A DNA stretch of 64,000 nt from Clostridiales bacterium Firm_04 (GTDB lineage Bacteria; Bacillota; Clostridia; Oscillospirales; Ruminococcaceae), in contig LVAJ01000001.1 of assembly GCA_001603005.1 (NCBI GenBank), positions 1 to 64,000 on the forward strand, written 5' to 3'. How positions within the stretch are numbered: the first letter of the stretch is position 1; each line of letters opens with the position of its first letter. Positions 61,192 to 64,000 of this stretch are shown here, in pieces. The notes under the pieces are model-generated. The model was not told the origin of the DNA. It saw nothing but the letters and a program-made list of their open reading frames with translations, and did no database searches. A program made the position numbers and the translations under genes.

Positions 61192-61299
61192 ATGAAACGG
61201 TTTGGATATCTTGCGGTTATTTCCGCACTGCTGCTGCACCGCTGTGCAGCTCAAGGATGCGGTGATCGAATCAGTCGCTGGGGAAAGGCGTCTGCATGA
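61192..61299 (+). CDS. Possible 35-residue remnant peptide after znuB
   Basis: ATG at 61192, 3 nt after the znuB stop, behind AAAGGGG. It encodes MKRFGYLAVISALLLHRC plus 17 more residues. The start looks like a lipoprotein or secreted-protein signal, but the frame ends at once and the following sequence does not continue it in one frame. It may be the 5' end of a decayed fifth gene. It could equally be a true short membrane peptide. Confidence 0.35.
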   Translation: MKRFGYLAVISALLLHRCAAQGCGDRISRWGKASA

Positions 61300-61359
61300 A
61301 ACTGAAAAAAGCACGCAGCGATTGGTCAACCGGATTACGATAAATTGCATCGGGTTGAA

Positions 61360-61408
61360 AAGCAGAGATACATTCTCCATGTTCGGAGGGTGTATCCCTG
61401 CTCTTTTT
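61360..61408. terminator. Terminator of the zinc operon
   Basis: A 12-bp stem with one mismatch (AGCAGAGATACA 61361-61372, TGTATCCCTGCT 61391-61402) is followed by CTTTTTG on the plus strand, with TTTT on the minus side too. It also ends the truncated gene read from the right. Confidence 0.85.
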
Positions 61409-61428
61409 GTATCGTAAGACTTGTATGT

Positions 61429-61533
61429 TTATTCCATTCCTTCACGCATCATCCCGGCACCGTCCTTGAAGCCGACCTTGCAGGCAGCTCTCATCTCAGC
61501 AGCGGCGGCATCGCTCACATAGTCCAGTATCCT
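61429..61533 (-). pseudogene. Truncated C-terminal gene fragment
   Basis: The minus strand reads RILDYVSDAAAAEMRAACKV plus GFKDGAGMMREGME and a TAA stop (61431-61429). The frame and residue mix look like the end of a small helical protein. It is cut off at 61533, where a copy of the dispersed repeat begins. The terminator at 61360-61408 lies right behind it. I do not recognise the family. Confidence 0.5.
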
Positions 61534-61636
61534 GTCACGCCACAGAAGCCGCGTCTAGCGGCGTGTACTGCGATTGTTGGGCGAGCCACGCTGCCGCCGT
61601 CCGGAGGGAAATGGAGGCGGGCACTGCCCGCTGGGC
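61534..61636. repeat. Long dispersed repeat, partial copy R0 (3' part only)
   Basis: It starts at CACGCCACAGAAGCCGCG and has the CCGC-GTCTA-GCGG hairpin, the GGAGGGAAATGGAGGCGG block and the palindrome GCGGGCACTGCCCGC (61617-61631). The 5' blocks of R1/R3 are absent. Confidence 0.8.
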
Positions 61637-61702
61637 GAGGGCACTGATCAGGGTTCTCTGTTCCATTTATGATGCAGAGCGCTTTCGCTGCCTGTTCTTC
61701 AT

Positions 61703-62150
61703 CTTGTGTCCGACGTCAGATCTGTCTGGGCGCGGGGCGCGAATGCGAGAGACAACCACAAGAGCGAGGGGAAGTCGTCGCTGCGCTCCGGTCTCCCCCT
61801 CTCTCTTAAGGTTTTCTCTCGCGCTCTCTTTCCTTATCTCTCTCCCTCTCTATGTGCGCGCCACTGTCGCTGCGTGTTATTTTGGGGTTCAGTTGCCCTG
61901 AACGCTTTCGCCGTGTGCGCCCGCCTGCGTATGCTCCCGATGTGCCGCTTACTATTCACTATTCATTCTTCACCATTCACTTTTCACTCTATCTGTTGGG
62001 CGCAGTCACGCCACAGAAGCCGCGTCTAGCGGCGTGTACTGCAAATGATGGGAGAGCCACGCCACCGCACTCCGGAGGGAAATGCCCGCGGGGGCTCCCC
62101 GCCCGGAGGGAAATGCCAGCGCGGGCTCCGCGCCCCGCCCCGCCCGCTGC
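61703..62150. repeat. Long GC-rich dispersed repeat, copy R3
   Basis: It has the same order of blocks as R1: TGTCCGACGT, GGGCGCGGGGCGCGAATGCG, pyrimidine tract, the 42-bp TGAACGCTTTCGCCG block (about 61898-61939), an ATTCACTATTCATT stretch, CCACAGAAGCCGCGTCTAGC and GC-rich hairpins, in the same orientation as R1 and R2. It ends just before the promoter of the HD-domain gene. Confidence 0.8.
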
Positions 62151-62153
62151 AAG

Positions 62154-62182
62154 TTGACTTTTTCGGAGGGAACTGGTATAAT
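62154..62182 (+). promoter_or_regulatory. Promoter of the HD-domain gene
   Basis: TTGACT (62154-62159), a 17-bp spacer and TATAAT (62177-62182), 4 bp after the end of repeat R3. The leader of about 90 nt shows no strong structure. Confidence 0.75.
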
Positions 62183-62277
62183 GGGATAGGACAATATGTG
62201 CAGCGCTGCAAGTCAGGCTGCCTTGCATCTGTGTCCCTGCGCCGGATAACCGAAATTCCGATCTGTGAGGTGTTATG

Positions 62278-62934
62278 ATGACTTACGAAGAAATCAGAAA
62301 CGTGGACGAGATCAAAGTCTACATCAGGCAGGCAGACGAGGCATTGAACGCACTCGGCTATACCGAGCACAGCTTTGCCCATGTGACCTGCGTTGCGGAA
62401 CGCGCCGGATATATCCTTGAAACGCTCGGCTTTCCGGAACGAACAGTGGAGCTGGTGAAAATTGCAGGCTATCTGCACGACATCGGCAATCTGATCAACC
62501 GCGTCGATCACAGCCAGTCCGGCGCGATCATGGCGTACAGGATCCTCGATCACATGCAGTTCCCGCCGGAGGAGATCGGGCAGATCGTCTCCGCGATTGG
62601 CAATCATGACGAGGGCTTCGGCGTTCCGGTCAGCGCGCTCGCAGCAGCACTGATCCTCGCGGATAAAAGCGATGTGCGCCGCAACCGTGTCAGAAATCAG
62701 GATGTCGCCACATTCGATATCCATGACCGCGTCAATTATTCGGTCACGAAATCGGAGCTGAAGATCAACGAGGCGCACACGATCATCAAGCTCAAACTGC
62801 ATGTTGATACGAGATACAGCTCTGTTATGGATTATTTTGAGATCTTTCTGCAGCGCATGATCCTCTGCAGAAAAGCGGCGGACAAGCTGGGGATGGAGTT
62901 TAAGCTGATCATCAACGAGCAGCAGCTGATCTGA
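62278..62934 (+). CDS. HD-domain phosphohydrolase
   Basis: The product is 218 residues. Two ATGs (62275, 62278) follow GTGAGG; the second is better spaced. The HD motif set is HSFAHV, then YLHDIGNLINRVDHSQSG (His-Asp pair), a GNHDEGFG and ILADKSDVRRNR further on. The HDIG-like core suggests a metal-dependent phosphohydrolase of nucleotides. The C-terminal half (INEAHTIIKLKLHVD) resembles a ligand domain of unknown kind. It is cytoplasmic and monocistronic. Confidence 0.83.
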   Translation: MTYEEIRNVDEIKVYIRQADEALNALGYTEHSFAHVTCVAERAGYILETLGFPERTVELVKIAGYLHDIGNLINRVDHSQSGAIMAYRILDHMQFPPEEIGQIVSAIGNHDEGFGVPVSALAAALILADKSDVRRNRVRNQDVATFDIHDRVNYSVTKSELKINEAHTIIKLKLHVDTRYSSVMDYFEIFLQRMILCRKAADKLGMEFKLIINEQQLI

Positions 62935-62979
62935 CAGAGCCGTACAACATTGCTTCATCTATCAATCTGCAATTCACAG

Positions 62980-63012
62980 AAAACAAAAACAGCTGAAGAA
63001 ACATGTTTCAGC
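62980..63012 (-). terminator. Weak terminator-like hairpin
   Basis: GCTGAA/TTCAGC (62992-62997, 63007-63012) encloses part of the palindrome GAAACATGTTTC (62998-63009). The T-run lies on the minus side, yet no minus-strand gene is here, so it may instead be an operator for the downstream lipoprotein gene. Confidence 0.3.
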
Positions 63013-63034
63013 CCTGCAAACGGAGGATTCCATT

Positions 63035-63982
63035 ATGAAAAAATCAATGATGATCGCTGCACTCCTTGCATCCGCGCTCGTTCTGGCATCCTGTGACACA
63101 CCGGACGGCAGCCCGTCGGCATCCGTTCCGGATTCCGCTGCTGTGCAGACAACTGCACAGGCGGAAATCACAGCGGTATCCGAAACAACCGCAGCCGAAA
63201 GCACCGAAGCTGCATCCGAAACGACAACAGAATCGGCTTCTGAATCCGATGCGGCGCTGACCACGGCAGAGGACGGTTCGGAGACTACAACCGCCAAAAC
63301 CGAAATGAGAGGCGCACCGGATCTCGATCTCACAGCGATTGCCGGCACATGGTATATTGACGGGGATCCGACAGCTGCTTCCATCAAAATTTCCGCAGAC
63401 GGCAAATTCAAGACCTACTACGCATCCGGCAATCTGGAAAATGAGGGCACGATCCGCCGCGAGAGCGAGGAGATCGAAGGGACGACCGTTTACTGGTATA
63501 ATCTCTATGACAAAGACGGCAAGTATGTCATGGGCTTTGCGGATACCGGCAGCAGCACCGATCTCTATGTCGGCAACGGCGCAAGTCCGCACTACCGGAA
63601 ATTCGGCGAAGGCGGTCTTGCGGATGACGGACGCGGTCCGGGCGAAGAATTTATTGACACATGGAGCTGCGACCGTGCGACGCTCCGGATCATACAGCTT
63701 TCCGACGGCGATTTTTATGCGCAGATCCACCGGAGCTCTGACGCATTGTCCTATACTGACTGGGACTATCCGCTGGTTTATCAGGGCGGAAAACTCGTCT
63801 GTAACGGGAATGCGGCCAAGACCTCTGTGACGTATGCATCTGCGGATGCAGCGCCGGTTTTGAACGTGGAATACAAAAACGGAAGCGGTGAATTTGTCAT
63901 GCAGGATTCAGGCGTTGTCTGGAACGACCTGACGGAGCACAGCGGCGACGGCATGGTATTCACAAGAGCGCTGCCGGAATAA
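63035..63982 (+). CDS. Lipoprotein with Ser/Thr-rich linker
   Basis: The product is 315 residues, behind GGAGG. Signal peptide with lipobox LASC (Cys20). A linker of about 75 residues rich in Thr, Ser, Ala and Glu (TTAAESTEAASETTTESASE) is probably extended. Two beta-rich segments follow, the first opening IAGTWYIDGDPTAASIKIS and the second FIDTWSCDRATLRIIQLSDGDFYAQIHRSS. Each resembles a lipocalin/META-like barrel start. The function is unknown; it is a surface protein held out from the membrane by the linker. Confidence 0.75.
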   Translation: MKKSMMIAALLASALVLASCDTPDGSPSASVPDSAAVQTTAQAEITAVSETTAAESTEAASETTTESASESDAALTTAEDGSETTTAKTEMRGAPDLDLTAIAGTWYIDGDPTAASIKISADGKFKTYYASGNLENEGTIRRESEEIEGTTVYWYNLYDKDGKYVMGFADTGSSTDLYVGNGASPHYRKFGEGGLADDGRGPGEEFIDTWSCDRATLRIIQLSDGDFYAQIHRSSDALSYTDWDYPLVYQGGKLVCNGNAAKTSVTYASADAAPVLNVEYKNGSGEFVMQDSGVVWNDLTEHSGDGMVFTRALPE

Positions 63983-64000
63983 CCGAGTTTTTCCGAACGG

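Overview
The window looks like chromosomal DNA of a Gram-positive member of the Clostridia, most like a Ruminococcus-type Oscillospiraceae species. The evidence is a secreted protein with a type I dockerin (32.3-33.4 kb), a BspA-like leucine-rich-repeat surface protein at the left edge, the Gram-positive division genes sepF and divIVA, a SpoIID-domain protein, lipoproteins with typical lipoboxes, strong sigma-A promoters (TTGACA-17-TATAAT) and AGGAGG-type ribosome binding sites. The DNA is GC-rich except in a few intergenic stretches. I saw no rRNA, tRNA, CRISPR array, transposase or phage gene.

Left part, 1-12 kb: a partial surface protein, then an aminotransferase/GH3 acyl-amido-synthetase pair and a PHP-domain phosphoesterase, all on the minus strand. 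A plus-strand NAD salvage operon follows (6.7-10.9 kb): an NrtR-type Nudix regulator, a small unknown protein, a NadR-like adenylyltransferase, the PnuC transporter, nicotinamidase and nicotinate phosphoribosyltransferase. Its promoter overlaps a perfect 9-bp inverted repeat that may be the NrtR operator. A bidirectional terminator separates it from a U32-like gene.

12-25 kb, minus strand: recA-recX-(flavin-binding protein)-rimO-pgsA; cbrC-prmC-DUF4272; a DUF1385 membrane protein; a frameshifted DUF3592 gene; an OmpR-type two-component system; an FG-GAP-like lipoprotein; and citrate synthase. 25-32 kb, plus strand: a SpoIID protein and a four-gene ABC exporter (adaptor, ATPase, second adaptor, permease). 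Both adaptors have odd inserted or repeated segments.

32-54.5 kb, minus strand: the dockerin protein, mreB, the phosphatidylethanolamine pair pssA-psd, a Nudix hydrolase, rluD-lspA, divIVA-sepF-yggS-HlyD-hfq, miaA, a GNAT and a cysteine hydrolase, mutL, mutS-ylbF, two tandem unknown paralogs, endonuclease V and miaB. This is largely translation, division, envelope and DNA repair housekeeping.

54.5-62.3 kb is the most unusual region. A zinc-uptake operon (56.4-61.2 kb) comprises a His/Cys small membrane protein, a substrate-binding lipoprotein with a ZinT domain nested inside the ZnuA fold, a COG0523 GTPase, an ABC ATPase and a permease. It sits behind a consensus promoter and a Fur/Zur-like palindrome, and is flanked on both sides by long direct non-coding repeats. 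To its left lie inverted repeats and tandem copies of a roughly 95-bp dispersed repeat that carries its own promoter and a 15-bp palindrome. That promoter faces miaB here and the U32-like gene at 12 kb. The window closes with an HD-domain hydrolase and a Thr/Ser-rich lipoprotein.
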